Shown piece by piece: positions 9,081 to 21,480 of a stretch of DNA of 64,000 bases (positions are counted from its first letter, which is position 1; each line of letters starts with the position of its first letter). The stretch covers positions 657,858-721,857 of the forward strand of contig VXBP01008282.1 of the NCBI GenBank assembly GCA_013400115.1, in the 5' to 3' direction. Source of the DNA: Rhinopomastus cyanomelas (taxonomy: Eukaryota > Chordata > Aves > Bucerotiformes > Rhinopomastidae). A program made the translations under genes and the position numbers. The notes under the pieces are model-generated. The model was not told the DNA's origin. It was given only the letters and a program-made list of their open reading frames with translations, and made no database searches.

Positions 9081-12000
9081 CGCGATTTGTGGACAGCAGG
9101 AATTTGTGATTGTGTTCGAGCCCTTCCGCCCGCCCCGTCGGAAAAGAGGAGGAATTTGAAGTGTCCTTTTCCATGCGGGCTCGAGCTAGCGTCTTGGCAG
9201 CTACCAAAGGACACTAGGTGCTGCAGGGAAAGGCATGCAAAGTCGAGGATGCTCCGATCCAGGAAGGGTATAGCAAAACCCACACCGCCCCGCCTCTACT
9301 GGGGTAAAATAAACCATTGCAAACTCGAAAAAAACCCCAAAGGCAAAAAAACCCCCCGCCAAAATAAACAAATAACCAAAGCAACTCCCAGTAACTCTCA
9401 CCCGCCCTCCCCCCCCCCCTTAATACCATGTAACAGAATACAGTATCAGGCTAGCGAATTAGACTTAAAGCGAGCGGATTTACTGCTCTCAGTCGGGGAA
9501 ATGAATGCAAAGTCCGTTTCAAAGAATTATCTCTAGGGAGTCCTCCAAGTGTATTTGGGGTTATCCGTGATTTGAGAGGAAAGACTAAACGAGAGGGAGT
9601 CTGAGAAAAGCCTGCCATTGTCACCCTACCCTAAGGTGAGTAAAGCATCCCTGTAAAGTTAGCTGCAAAGAACTGCTTAACCTAAGACCGAGAGGTGAAA
9701 GCTCTCCTCGCCCAGAGCCGCCGGGCCAGGCAGCCTGAATTTCTAGCTTCAAAGGCGGCACGAAGCCCGGGCTCTCTTGGGTTTATTTTTTTCCCCCCGT
9801 TTTTTGTCTTTTTTTTTTTTTTCTTTTCCTCTGCGGTGGGGAATTCGAAGAGCTTTACAATTGCTTTAGCAGGGGCATATTTTACAGGGGGGTAGGAACC
9901 CGTGAAAGGAGCCCTTCCCCTTCGAGCCGGTCCAGTGGATCTTCTGCAGACAGGGTCTGCGGGGAAGACCTCGCCGAGCTTCCCGTTAACTTGAAGGGCC
10001 TTCAAGTTGAATCCTGGTCTACTCTTTTCATTAGAGGAAGGAAAGGACTCGCAGCCCCTTCTCTGTCCCATCATCCCATTTGCCTGGTTTGCCCCACAAA
10101 AATCCGCCTGAAGTCTAGCTGTAGAGTAGGAAAAGAAGAATTCTTCCTCAGCCTTGAAAGACAGTTAAAAAAAAAAAAAAGAAAACAAAGAAATAAAAAT
10201 GTTGTATCTTACTAAAAATAAGTAGAACATAACCGTGCAGCACTGTGTGTCCCAAAAGGCTGCAATATTTCAGAGTATTAAATACGGGTAATATTAAACG
10301 ATCACCAGGCTGTTCTTTTGAAGGGAAAAAAACATCTCTGTTATAGCAGACTTGCATTCGCCACCCCCCACACCGCTTTTTTTTTTTCTATTTTTTTTTT
10401 TTTCAATGCGCACACCCAAACACACCCGCATCCCATAGATCTCCAAATGGGGATGTCGGCTCCGACACTTTTCCTTAGACCCCGAACGAAAACAAAGCTA
10501 GGAGTGACTGTTAGAGCGGTCTGTGGAGGGGTACGGTTAAACGAATCACATAATCACTTATACATCTGTCATGCCACGGCTCACAGGTAACTTTAAAACA
10601 GGATAGTGATAAGTAAATCTCCTTTAGGTTCCCTAACTGCACTTCTGAGGGCGAATGCATCTGGAGGAGTGAATCACAGTGGCACAGAATTGCAAGGGAG
10701 GTTTATTAGCGTATGGTATAGACGCACTCATATGGGTCTCTGAGAAAGCAGATGAGAATTATGCAGATAAAAATCACATTGTTGTTTTACCAATGAACTT
10801 TCCCCACTCTATCTCTACAGCTATATAGACACATGTGTACATACACATGTGTGAATATATGCACGAATTTGCTGCATCTTTTCTGAATGTGAACGTGTCC
10901 TCTAACATTCATGAGAAAAGGCAGCATGTTCCTTTTCTTGCTTGTTTATTCTGTTTGAGCAAAGTTGTTTGGATTTTTTTCCCCTGGGAAGCACAAGTTG
11001 CCTTTAGTTATGTCATCAAGATAATTTGCATTTTAGCGGAAGAATAGGATTTATTAGCTCTATTTTTGTTATTAAATCAGTGAAGGTAAAAGTACTGATA
11101 ATTAAATACAGATCTCTGATTGCAGGTTGGAACAGCAAAATCGATTGTCTCTTCATCAATAAGACAAGTGTTGAGTAGCTTGCTATTGATTAGTATGTTT
11201 ATTTATGCAGAACTTAAGGTATTTGCTTACATATTTCGCGTTCTTTGTCTGCTAATTATTATACCAGATTGGTTTGAAAGAAAGAGCTTAGACTGGGAAA
11301 CACACTTGACAGATCCATTCTTAGCTAACCTGATAGTGGATTATTGCAATCCAATAAGTTTAACAAATTACTTATACGTGCTTGCCTTTCCAGCAATTAG
11401 GAAAAGGTTTCAGATTAAAATCCCTTGTTGCATCTGGGATTGGTTCATTTAAATAGAGGGACATTCTGTTTAGATATTTTCCAAATGAAAAGTCATTTTC
11501 TGGATCCGCAAAAGCTGAGCAAGGGTCGATGTGTGCTTTGCCTTCCGGGCCCTTGGCTTCCTTTGTAAGTGTAAAACATCTTCCCAGTAACAGAGAGGCC
11601 CCTGGGGTTTCCTCATAGATGGAATTTAAGAGTCTGAGGTAATATGAATATAGAAATCAGGAATCGATATATTAAAAGAAAAAAATATAAACCCAGAAGG
11701 ATCAGCATTCAAATATTGGAGTACTCCAAAGCAGGCGATAATTCAAGCTGCCTTTCGATTTAGTGATTTGATCAGTTCGAATAAAACCGTCGTAGCCTTT
11801 TTGGTTTCCAACCACTCGCTCCCAGGACGCAGAGGGTTGACATTTTTAAATACGTATGTTTTATAACGCACTCCCTGAACACGGGAGTTTTCTCTCGCCG
11901 CCGTTTCGAGGAGAGCTCTGCTTTATCAATATCTTTCCTTCGCTGTCTCAGCCACGCTGGCACAGGCACCCCGGCGGCGGAGAGCGATACCGAGGCCGTT

Positions 12001-12600
12001 GTGAAGACTCGGAGCGGAGGGGTGGGCAGGCGGCATCTCCAGGGCCCTCGATGGCCCACGGTGCCCGCACTCTAGCGCTCTGCGCGGGGCTTAGCCCCAC
12101 GGGAACCCGAGCTACAGGTTGGGAAGCAGGAGTGGGACCTGGCGTACGGTGCTGAGCAAGTGCCAAGCTCCTAATTTCTTGTGCTTTCGGCAAATTTTGT
12201 CGGGGCGGCAGGGCGGGAGGATTTTTTTTTTTTCCCTTCATTTACCTCCAGCAACTGCTGCTTTACAACCTGTAGAGATAAGACTGCCGCGCATCAGATG
12301 ATCACAGAGATAAGTAATCTCTCCCCTAGGCCCGTGGTATAGCTGACCGTATGCGCTTGAATCTCCGAGCGCTAAGTCTTTCCTGTGAATGAACGAGAAA
12401 ACACTCGACAGGTCGTGAATAATCGTTTTAATGAGTGTGTAAAAGCGTGCGACGGGGTGCACGGAGCTGTCGGGTTAAACAAACAACTTGTACCCTGACG
12501 AAATCCGATTGTTAAAGTGCAAAGTGGTGTCAGTCCAATTTCCATCCCCGTTCTAAAAACCGCAGATCTAAGTCGCGGGAGTCCAATTTTCCCCATTAAG
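9081..12600. other. Non-coding region with mixed GC-rich and AT-rich segments
   Basis: No gene or transposon recognised. Low-complexity tracts are a C run near 9409-9419, T runs near 9808-9830 and 10377-10402, and an A run near 10167-10181. The AT-rich part about 10600-11450 has a POU octamer (ATTTGCAT, 11024-11031) and TAATTA at 11099-11104. CpGs rise again at about 11930-12140 and 12290-12570. Reading frames are short and uninformative. Confidence 0.45.
11020..11110. promoter_or_regulatory. Candidate regulatory element: POU octamer and TAATTA
   Basis: A consensus octamer ATTTGCAT at 11024-11031, the target of POU factors, lies 67 bases from a TAATTA homeodomain core at 11099-11104 in unique AT-rich sequence. 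POU plus homeodomain spacing of this kind is common in neural enhancers, but chance occurrence is not excluded. Confidence 0.2.
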
Positions 12601-13505
12601 AAAAATAACAATATTTTCTGAACGTAAGTGCGATCGTCCCCAGTGTTAGCTCATGAGGAAAAAAAAAAGACCAGTTGCACATCCCAAAGGCACCAAAGTT
12701 TTTTCTATTAAAAAAATGAAAAAGAAAATAGTTTAAAAATGTTTATTTGACATTTCCCCAGATATTATCAGATCAATGTGGTAAATATTTTTCCTTTCCT
12801 CCTTTTTTTTGTTCCCCCCCCCTCATGTTTTTTTTTTTTTTCACAGATCACTGGAGGCAAACATCGAATTAATTGGATCTCAATGACTGAGGTTGGTAAC
12901 TTTGTACTGAACTAAGGTTATCTCTGTCACAGTGTCCAGGTGTTTACATGATACCTCAGGCTTTTCTAGAAAAGATAAATCTAGGGAACACATATGAATT
13001 TAATTTTTAATTAAAAATGGGGTGACAATATTGTATACTCCAAATCAGTGTTTTCTTACTGCTGTGTGAGGAGGTGACATTGTGGTCTGCAGCAGTCTGT
13101 CCACGGGCTATAAATTCGAGAAGACAAAAAAAACACAACCCTGTAGTTTTCTGTTTTATTGAGATCTTTTGTTAGCTTGTTTGAGTTTGTTTTGAAGAGC
13201 CTGCCATCAGAATAGCCAGGTTCATTTACTTTACAAGGGCCTTGGAGTATTTTAAAAGTGCAAACCTCTCTCCTTTAAGTCCGCTGAATATTTTGTAGGG
13301 TTAGTAATAACGCATATTACTAAGATTCCTTGTTGCTAAACACTTCCATCCTATAGGTCTGGTTCTTTCTGTGAAAAGTCCTTTTCAGACGTGTTGCCCC
13401 TTGCTTGCTCTGAAAACAACATTTGAGCAGAACGATGCAAGGCAGCTCCAGGAGGAAAACAATCCTTTTTAAAATTTTCCCGCAGAGCGGTTTCCTTTAG
13501 TACTC

Positions 13506-13511
<6 letters not shown>

Positions 13512-13539
<28 letters not shown>
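13512..13539. repeat. Poly(A) run of 28
   Basis: Uninterrupted A28. The sequence before it is not a recognisable retrocopy and I see no obvious target-site duplication, so it reads as a simple homopolymer rather than an insertion tail. Its exact length is likely unreliable. Confidence 0.85.
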
Positions 13540-13540
<1 letters not shown>

Positions 13541-14974
13541 AGCATCCCTAAGTATGTGGCAAGTCTATAGGTACTATGGGGACACAACGCAATTTCCAGT
13601 GATACGAGTGGGAAATCTACTTTTGATAGTAGTGGAAGCCGAATCTGGCCATTCATGAACCGGACAGGAGCATCCAGATGGCTTTGGGCCCAAGCCGATC
13701 TCCATCGTTTGTAGCATTTGAAGTTTTCTTCACAAGGCAGTTTTGTGTGGTGCTTTAGCAACGGTGTAGGCATTCGGTATGAATGTGCCTCAGTTTTGTG
13801 TCCTCAACACGGCAGAATCTCCTTTGAGGACCTTCTTATGAAACCAGTGTTAGAAGGGAAAGGGACAAGTGAGGGAGAGAGGAGAAGAAAAAACCCCCAT
13901 CCGATACCTCAGCCCCGCTGGATTTGATAGCGGATCTATAACTAATGAGCCATACGATCATATAACAGTATTTAACAAGCATCTGACAAATGTTCGGGCC
14001 ATTTTCAAACATGGCTTTGTTCAGGCTATATGACTTGAAACACGTCGTTGCCCCGACCAGTCTGAACACTGAAGACTGTCAAAACCAAAATGCTGTCTGT
14101 TCCCACTGTGTTAGGGAGCTTTTCCTTAACTCCCTGCGGGCAAAGGTGGGGGGGAAAAAAGAGAAAAAAGGGATGTAGGCTCAGCCCCACGGAGGAAAGA
14201 GAAGAGAATGAAAGACAAAGCGCAAGGATATGCGCCTGCCAAGCACAACGGGACAGAAGGCTGCATCCTGAGAGCTAGGAAACATTTCTCATCCCAATGA
14301 AACACTAATGCCCTCCTCCTGCAACTGCAATTTCCTTTGCAACAAAACCGTGCGTAAAATAGGCACGGGGGAGAGCAGAGACCTATCACTTTCCTGCTGT
14401 AGTTCTGCTAATAAATAAACTTCTAAATGTTTAAAACACCCTATCTGTCACATTCACGAGATAGGTGCTGTAAATTCCCCTTGCAAATATACAAACAGAG
14501 ATCCAAGAGGTTGCCTCTGTTTTTGTATCTCTCTCTCACAAGAAGAGCACTATCAAAACATTAATTATATTTGAAAGGGAGCAGATTATTTGTTTGAGAA
14601 AGAATTACATTCTTGAATTTATATTCCACACAGATCTCACCTCCTGTCTGCTGAGAGGGTTGAACTGTAAATCTGTCTCAAATGATGTACCCCTAAAATG
14701 TAGGTAGGTGTGTCATGTCAGAGTAGGAGAGAGATGGGAGATAATCTGTAGGTGCTTTTAGACACCTCTGTGGGATGGGTCATTAGGGAATGTTGAAATC
14801 AACAGGAAACTACAAATCTAACGTGACGAACATACACCCCTCTTCTTTGACAATGCAAATACAAACACTCACAGAGACGAAGAGTTTAATCTGGTTAGCT
14901 ATTAAACACTATGACTCACGGGAGTTTGGATCTTCTGTTCTTGTTGTCATTTTTTTGCTCCATTTGGTTGGCTG

Positions 14975-15070
14975 ATTTAGGGTGGGTTATTTTGTTTGGT
15001 TGGGTTTTTGTTTGGTGGGTTGGTTTTTTGTTTGGTTGCCTTTTTTCGTTTGTTCTTTTGTTTGTTTAAA
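14975..15070 (+). repeat. Imperfect GTTTG/GGTTT simple repeat
   Basis: A G/T-only-biased stretch with repeated TTTGGTTG, GTTTGGTGGG and TTTGTTTG units, ending at GTTTAAACG. It is interrupted and degenerate. Confidence 0.75.
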
Positions 15071-17820
15071 CGCCACGTGCACATCTTGCAGTAGCCGATA
15101 GCTGCAAGCTACAAACCGTGTGAGTCATAAACAATCATTTAAATATTTTATCTTATTTTCTGCTTCAAGACTAGTAAAAGAGTTAAACAGATGCTCTCAC
15201 ATCTACCTTTCTTCTGAGAAAAAAAATAATGACGATTCACAGAGGCTTTATTAGGGCAGCTTGAAATATTGTCCTCGGCATCTAATTTTTCCACTCTTCT
15301 AACCAGCCACACAGTATTTCATAGCCTACCTCCAGACACCATTAACTGTGTCAGCAGCATCGCTCTCCAACACTGCAAGTATTTTGGCAGGGACAGATTT
15401 GAACAGCCCGGTCAGAAAGATGTCTGAGACTCTAGTGTCATGTTTGGGGGAGCTGCTCACTAAATCAGAGTCTTTAGCACGAGGTCCTGCAGATAGGGTC
15501 CCTTTTCTTTACGCCTGTATTTCTCAAGCCCTGGGGGGAAAAGAAAAAGCCATGGGTCCTGAAGGACGGTCGCAGGGAGCATGGGGACTTTGTAGGGGGA
15601 CAGAGGCTTTTCTGCCTGCGGCTGTGCCTGGGATGTGCTCTTTCTCTGATTAGGTATCTGTGGAGGAAGAAGGTGACGTGACGAGAAACGCCTGACAGCC
15701 AAAGTGGGGAACTTTCCGGGAGAAGGAATCGTGATGAATGAGGTCTTCGTGGTCATGATTCAAAAGCAGAACAGGACAGTGTGCTGGCACCAAACGCGGC
15801 TTTTTGTTCTCTAGAACGAAAAAGAAAAATGGAGGGAGTGTGGGGAGGCAGTGGGGGTTGGGAGGGAGAGATCGGAGAAGTTAGTGGCTGTCTGGAGTAT
15901 AAACACAAGTCCATCATCTCCGGAGAAGGGGAGAATGCGTTTGTCAAACGCTCCAGACGAGAGACAGAGGAGCCACTGGACCGCTCCGAGATGCCCCCGT
16001 GAAATCTCCATCCAAGACGACTCGAAGGACAGCACTTTACGAAGTAATCAGTCCCCAGATGTCCCAGGCAGATGTCCGAGGTTAACCCAGTCTCTTCGAT
16101 AATTTCCGAAAAATCGTAGATCTGCCCCGGGCAGCAGATCGGATGGGGTTGAGGTGGAGGGGAAGTGGGAGAGATGGGATGGCATTAAACCAACCCCCAC
16201 TCAAATAGCAAACACTATTTCATTCCATGTGTAACTTCGTACAGATCTCAGGCTCTTTCCTCGGGCTTGGCGGGGAAAGGCTCCTGTGGCCGAGGCTGTA
16301 ACTTCTCGTTGTTTGTGACCGTGCACTGTATTGCCATAAAGCCAATAAACGCTTAGAACGCGGCTGAGCAGCGGGCGGCAGATGCGGCAGCCTCTCAGGG
16401 CAGGACTGACCGGGATCCGGCCCAGCCCGGGGCCACGGGGTCCCTCCCTGTCTTCGGGGGCCCTTGGTGCTCTGGGAGAAAGCGGGTGGATGGGCGGGAG
16501 CAGTCTGCACCGGCCCCTGGGTTTTCTCTCCTTGAAGGGGCCAGTGTTTGCTTGGGAGGGGTCGCAGAGGGGAGGCTCGCTTCGTTTCAGCAGGGTCAGA
16601 ATTTCAGGACGGATCCAGCCCTGCCAGAATTTTGCTCGACCTAGTGGCTGCCCGTGAGGAGAAGCAGCTCTCCTCGGGATGAATTTCCTGGTGTGAAGCA
16701 TGGCCCATATCGCTCACCCTTCCAGCAAACGCCAGCAGATGGATGCAATTAAACCTCGGCGATCCTCCGCGGCCGGACACTGATGCAGGGTGTGAGAGGG
16801 CTGGCTGTAATGCTGTGCCTGTAGTCTAGCGTTCATCCCCGACGGCTGCAACAGGGAGCAGGAACGAAATGTGGGTGCTCCCAGCTTCCCTGGAGCACGG
16901 CAGGACCCCAAAGGTTCAAGAGAGAAAAGGCCAAGAAAAACAGATAAAGGAGGCAAGCTCCACACACGTGTTGGGAGCATTCGAACGTCTACGGAATATT
17001 ATTAATAATCATAAAATCCCAGCAAAACAACGGCTCTCTTATAAAAGAAATCCGAGGAGCGCAGTGAGCTAAGTGGAAGCTCTGTTTCCAAGGCAAGGCA
17101 GGATTAGTTCACTGCACATAATAGCCAGTGTGTAGGAATTGCAAATGAACATCACCAACAGAGCTGGAGTTACCCTTCGTAAATTAATATTGAGCTGACT
17201 TCTCTGCACGATGTGCAAGTAACAGGCATCTCTTAGTTTTTGAGGGGAAGGGAGTTTAAAATTTTTATATGTACGTATGTTTATGTGAGTATTTGTATAT
17301 AATGTGAAATATATAGGCCCCTAGACTAAGCCAAGCAACTCCTTTCCCTGTTGCAGGAGTGCAGGAATTGAGGGTAACGCTCCCACGACTTGTTTTGCTG
17401 GTTATAAAAACTCAACAATTCATCAATAAATCACAAAAAACCCCCACAACTAAAACCCGAAAGCAAATCCTTCACCTTCTCAGGCAGGGGACGAGCCCGA
17501 TCCCAGGCCACAAGAGAGCCCCGAGGAGCCCCGCACGGCTCCCGGCAGAGACTCCGGGGTTTGTCCCGGAGGAGTGGTGCCTGCTTCACCTTCCCTCTGC
17601 CCACCGCGATGTCCCATGGCAGGCTCTCTGCTAAACCAAGAGTTCTGTCCCGCCATCAGACAGGCAACGGGGAAAGCAGCACATTTGATCTTCCGCTGCA
17701 AGGAGTGGAGATAGAAGGCTGTGAAGTACCAGGGCTCTTTCAAACACTTCAGCAATTAATGGGGGAGGGGAAGGGGCTAAGAAGGATAGATGCATTAAAA
17801 ATGGTAAAATAAAAACATGA

Positions 17821-20800
17821 TATGAAGATATATTTACTGTCAGCTCAGAGCCAAAACATTTATGCTCCCACGCTTTTTTTTTCTTTTTTTTTTTTTTAGC
17901 AAATCGGAACTTAAGTGATGCATTTTAATTATTTTAGGAAAATAAGCAAGAAGGCTCTTTTTCAGAGTCTAAATAAATAGCAGAGTGTTCTGAGCTGATG
18001 ATGTCTCTGGCTCGTGATGGCCTCATCTATGCAGCCACTACTGTGAGCTCTGAAAACCTGGGAAGAATGGGGTGTTACTGGCAATTTCTGAAAGGAACTA
18101 TCCATTATTTGTGGGGTTTTCTGAAACAGAACATGCAAAGAATTTTCTGACAGTCTCAGAAGTGAAAAGGGGCCAATATTTTCCTAAAGCTTCAGCTCAG
18201 AATGATGGGTATCCAAATCACACTATTGTTTTAAGTGTGAGGTAAGAAGTGCTTTTCCTTATTTATCAAACAGTTATTTCAAGTCCTTGAAAGTAGTGGG
18301 GAAAAGATCTGTGTTTCCCTGACACAGAAGGAGTTGCATGCCTTGCAGTCTCTCAGATCAGCTTGGTGATTTCTTTTTTCTTTTTCTGGTTATTTTTTTT
18401 TCCCACTGTCTGATCTAATTCCTGACAACTTTCTTCCTGCATACAATGTGTTTCTAATCTTCAACAGATTGCAGAGACCTTCCTGAAGGAGGCTGACACT
18501 CAGAAGAACTACCTTTTATTTTGAGGGGAGAGGAGGGGGGCAACTGCTCCCTTCACCTAGAAGTGGAACCTATATGAGTGTAGTCAGAAAAAATGTAAAA
18601 AAAAGAAGCAAGTAAGAACCAAGCAGAAGAGGGTCCCTTCAAGTTATTTAAAGAAAATAATGAACTAGTATGTAACAGTTGTAGGAAACACTAAGCCACA
18701 GACACTGGCAATTCTATAGCAGAAAATGTTAGTCATAATCTCCCTGTGCAAAAAAAAAATCAAATCAATGATGGGTTTCAGTTCTCTATTTACAGAAATA
18801 TTGGAAGCATTTAAGCCTAGCAGTGCTGAGCCCCTCCAAACAGGTGATTCCCCCACATCTTTACCAAGAATTTTTGCTATGTTTCTGAAACCACTCTGGT
18901 CTCCACCAGCTTCCATTTTGGAGAGTGCAAATTCTGTTGCTCAAACACTGCGGCCAGTTTCTGTCATTTCAAAACGCATTCAGTGAGAAGTGCAGAGCAG
19001 CTACAGGCAAAGCCCTTTTTTTCTTTCTCTTCATGGTGTGTTTGTACTGCACCTTCAAGACTCATCAATGAAAGGCACAGAGTTGTTGCATTGGAGGCTG
19101 TGCCATCAGTCTGAAGGGTTGAGAAACTTCAAACAAGTGGAGAGGTAGGAAAAATCACCTGCTTTTGATTCCTGGTTCAAGCAGAAGAGCAGCATCAGCA
19201 ACAACTGCCACATTAAGACTTTATCAAGAAAAAGGAGACCATCAAGAGGAAAGAAATCCTAACAGCAGTGAAGGTAAGCAAGTAGAAGTGTTTTACAGAG
19301 CAAGGCAGTCCTCCTGATTTCTAGCCTATGCAATTCCTTACCCCAAAGACAGAAGACACCCAAGTTTATAGGACCCAGAGAGGTGACAGTGGAAAACCAT
19401 GCTGGCCTATGGGTCTGCCAGCTGTCTCTGTTTTGCAGCGTGTGATGCCACTTCTGTCAATGTCTCTGAAGAGTTTTCTGATACTTCCACATATTCTTTG
19501 CATGTAAAGCAGAAGCACTCTTCTAGTGCTTGTCTTTGTTTTCATGGAGAGTCTAAAGATGACCAGACTTTTTCTGTACATCTTCACCATGACTCTGTTG
19601 AAATGGTGAAATACAGCATCAGTGGTACATAGGAAAAGATTTAGGTGTCAGGACTTCCATAAGGAGGTGTGAGCAGGTACATACAAGCAGCATGTATGAG
19701 AAGGAAGATGCCTCCAAAGAACGTTCTCACCTTCTCTATCTGCAAAACAATAGAGCTCTTGGCACTTCTGTTTTCTCTCCTGCAGTCCATTGAATCTTGA
19801 AGTCCTTGGCTGGTGGTCCTGGATGATCATTGGGAGAAACAGACTGGCACTAAATCCCCTGAAAAATAAGTTTTGAATATTCTTGAAATATTTGTGATTG
19901 ATGGAATCTGGTGAAAAATATTATTCAAGTAAATGCTGGAAAGCCCATGAATATAACTATTTGATGACTAGTTTGCAACGAATCCAGAGAATATCACAGT
20001 CTGAGGAACATACTTTCATAGACAGGGAATAGATGGCCTAACACCATCTTTCATCTTTCATTCATTTTTAGAATTTCTAATTTCACACAAACGTAAGCCA
20101 AATTAGCACATTAGCATGGGATAATAACTTAAAAAAATCAGTAATTTCAGATTTTTTGGGGGCACCATATTTAGCTGAAGCTGAAAAAGAAGCAGCAATG
20201 AACAATGTTGACAATGCTGAACAATATTGACTTATAGAGTGTTATCATTACACTTGAGAAGTTACATATTACTGCCAAGAAATGAAGTTTTTCAATCTTC
20301 TTTTAAGGCTGTTGATTAGGAATGACTGAAGCTTCCTTCTGGAACCAAGAATACGGACTCTGCATTCACTTCTGCTGAAAGTCTGTTTCGTGTTTGGAGA
20401 AGCTACAAATCTCATAATTAAATAACTACTACTGGACTTGTAGGATCTGTACAAACCACTGAAGTCACAAGACAAATTCTCTTTTCCATGTTTTTAAAGG
20501 GCTTGATCTGCTATTGAAATGGCACAAAAGCACTGCTCCTCTTGCCTTCATGAAAGTCCTTAAGTGTGGGTGTACAAACTCGACTTTTTGCTTATTAGGG
20601 GCAGCAGCTTTTTGCCAGTTGCATTATTTGTTATGTTGATTTGTTTGTTGATAATGTTAAGTCCTTTGGGGCTAGATATTTGAACTCAGTACCTGGTAGA
20701 GATTTCAGATATTCTTTGGATAGATTAGATGTCTAGGCGGTACTGGGTTTATGTATTGAGTAAGAAGTGCACTCAAGTCTTGGCCAATGACTTAGAGACT

Positions 20801-21125
20801 GCTTTGTATACCTGCAGTTTTTCCTAAGTAGGACCACCTTCCATGCCATGTAGGGACTCCCGTATGACACATGCTGTGTACTACAGGAAGTATGTCAGAA
20901 GGAACAGCAGATATACCTGCACATAGTCAGAGGAAGAGAAGCTGCTCCTGATGGTTGATGATCCTTTAAGGTGGAATATTTTTGAGAAGGATGATCATGG
21001 TTTACTCCTTTGCTTGCTATCAGCATGTGGGTTCCATGCAAAGACTGACCTCAGGCTTACTGTTCTACTTCTCTGCTCTGCTATTGTCAAAGAAGCTGCT
21101 TTGCTCAGTGACCAAAACCTCCCCT
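17821..21125. other. Non-coding region before the first CR1 copy
   Basis: AT-richer than the preceding 17 kb, with CpG becoming scarce. It has a T-rich tract at 17873-17898 and A runs near 18596-18604 and 18751-18759. No transposon, RNA gene or coherent coding frame is recognised. Confidence 0.5.
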
Positions 21126-21480
21126 CAGGCTGAGGGGAGGCTTTATTGCTGCCTATGGCTACCTGAAAGGAGGTTGTAGAGAGGTGGGAGTTGGTCTCTT
21201 CTCATAACCGACATGTGATAGGACAAGAGGAAATGGTCTGAAGTTGCATCAGGGGAAGTTTAAGTTGGACATCAGGAAACATTTCTACATGGAAATGGTC
21301 ATCAGGCTTTGGAACAGGCTGCCCAGGGAGGGTGTTGAACCACCATTCCTGGACATATTTAAAAGTCACGTAGACCTGCACCTTAGTGACAGGGTTTAGT
21401 AGTGTGTTTGGTGCAGTTAGGTTAGTGGTTTGACTTGATTATCTTCAAGTACATCTCCAACCTCAATAATTCTATGGATG
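21126..21480 (+). mobile_element. CR1 LINE fragment, 3' end, + strand
   Basis: This 5'-truncated CR1 begins within the GCTGAGGGGAG motif. It continues through the end of the ORF2 region (a diverged WNRLPREVV-type segment near 21310-21350) and the 3' UTR to a degenerate tail AATTCTATGGATG. The line with GTTAGTGGTTTGACTTGATT places it in a different subfamily from most other copies here. It is old, and frameshifted relative to an intact ORF2. Confidence 0.85.

Larger units (their letters stand above)
12601..17820. other. Non-coding region with low-complexity tracts, no gene seen
   Basis: Unique sequence. Notable items are a pyrimidine tract ending TTTTCACAG at 12846, two perfect palindromes at 12961-12974 and 13003-13018, a 28-base A run at 13512-13539, and an imperfect GTTTG/GGTTT repeat at about 14975-15070. 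Short CpG-richer patches occur near 16360-16450 and 17490-17590. No CR1 is visible. Open frames up to about 166 codons (16201-16701, -) have no family resemblance. Confidence 0.45.

Noticed and set aside
8427..9283. Long open frames on both strands in the downstream CpG-rich block (216 and 176 codons)
   Set aside because: Overlapping frames in several phases are expected in GC-rich DNA. None shows a domain, a sensible composition or a good start.
13512..13539. Poly(A) run as the tail of a processed pseudogene
   Set aside because: No recognisable mRNA-like sequence precedes it on either strand and no flanking target duplication is apparent.
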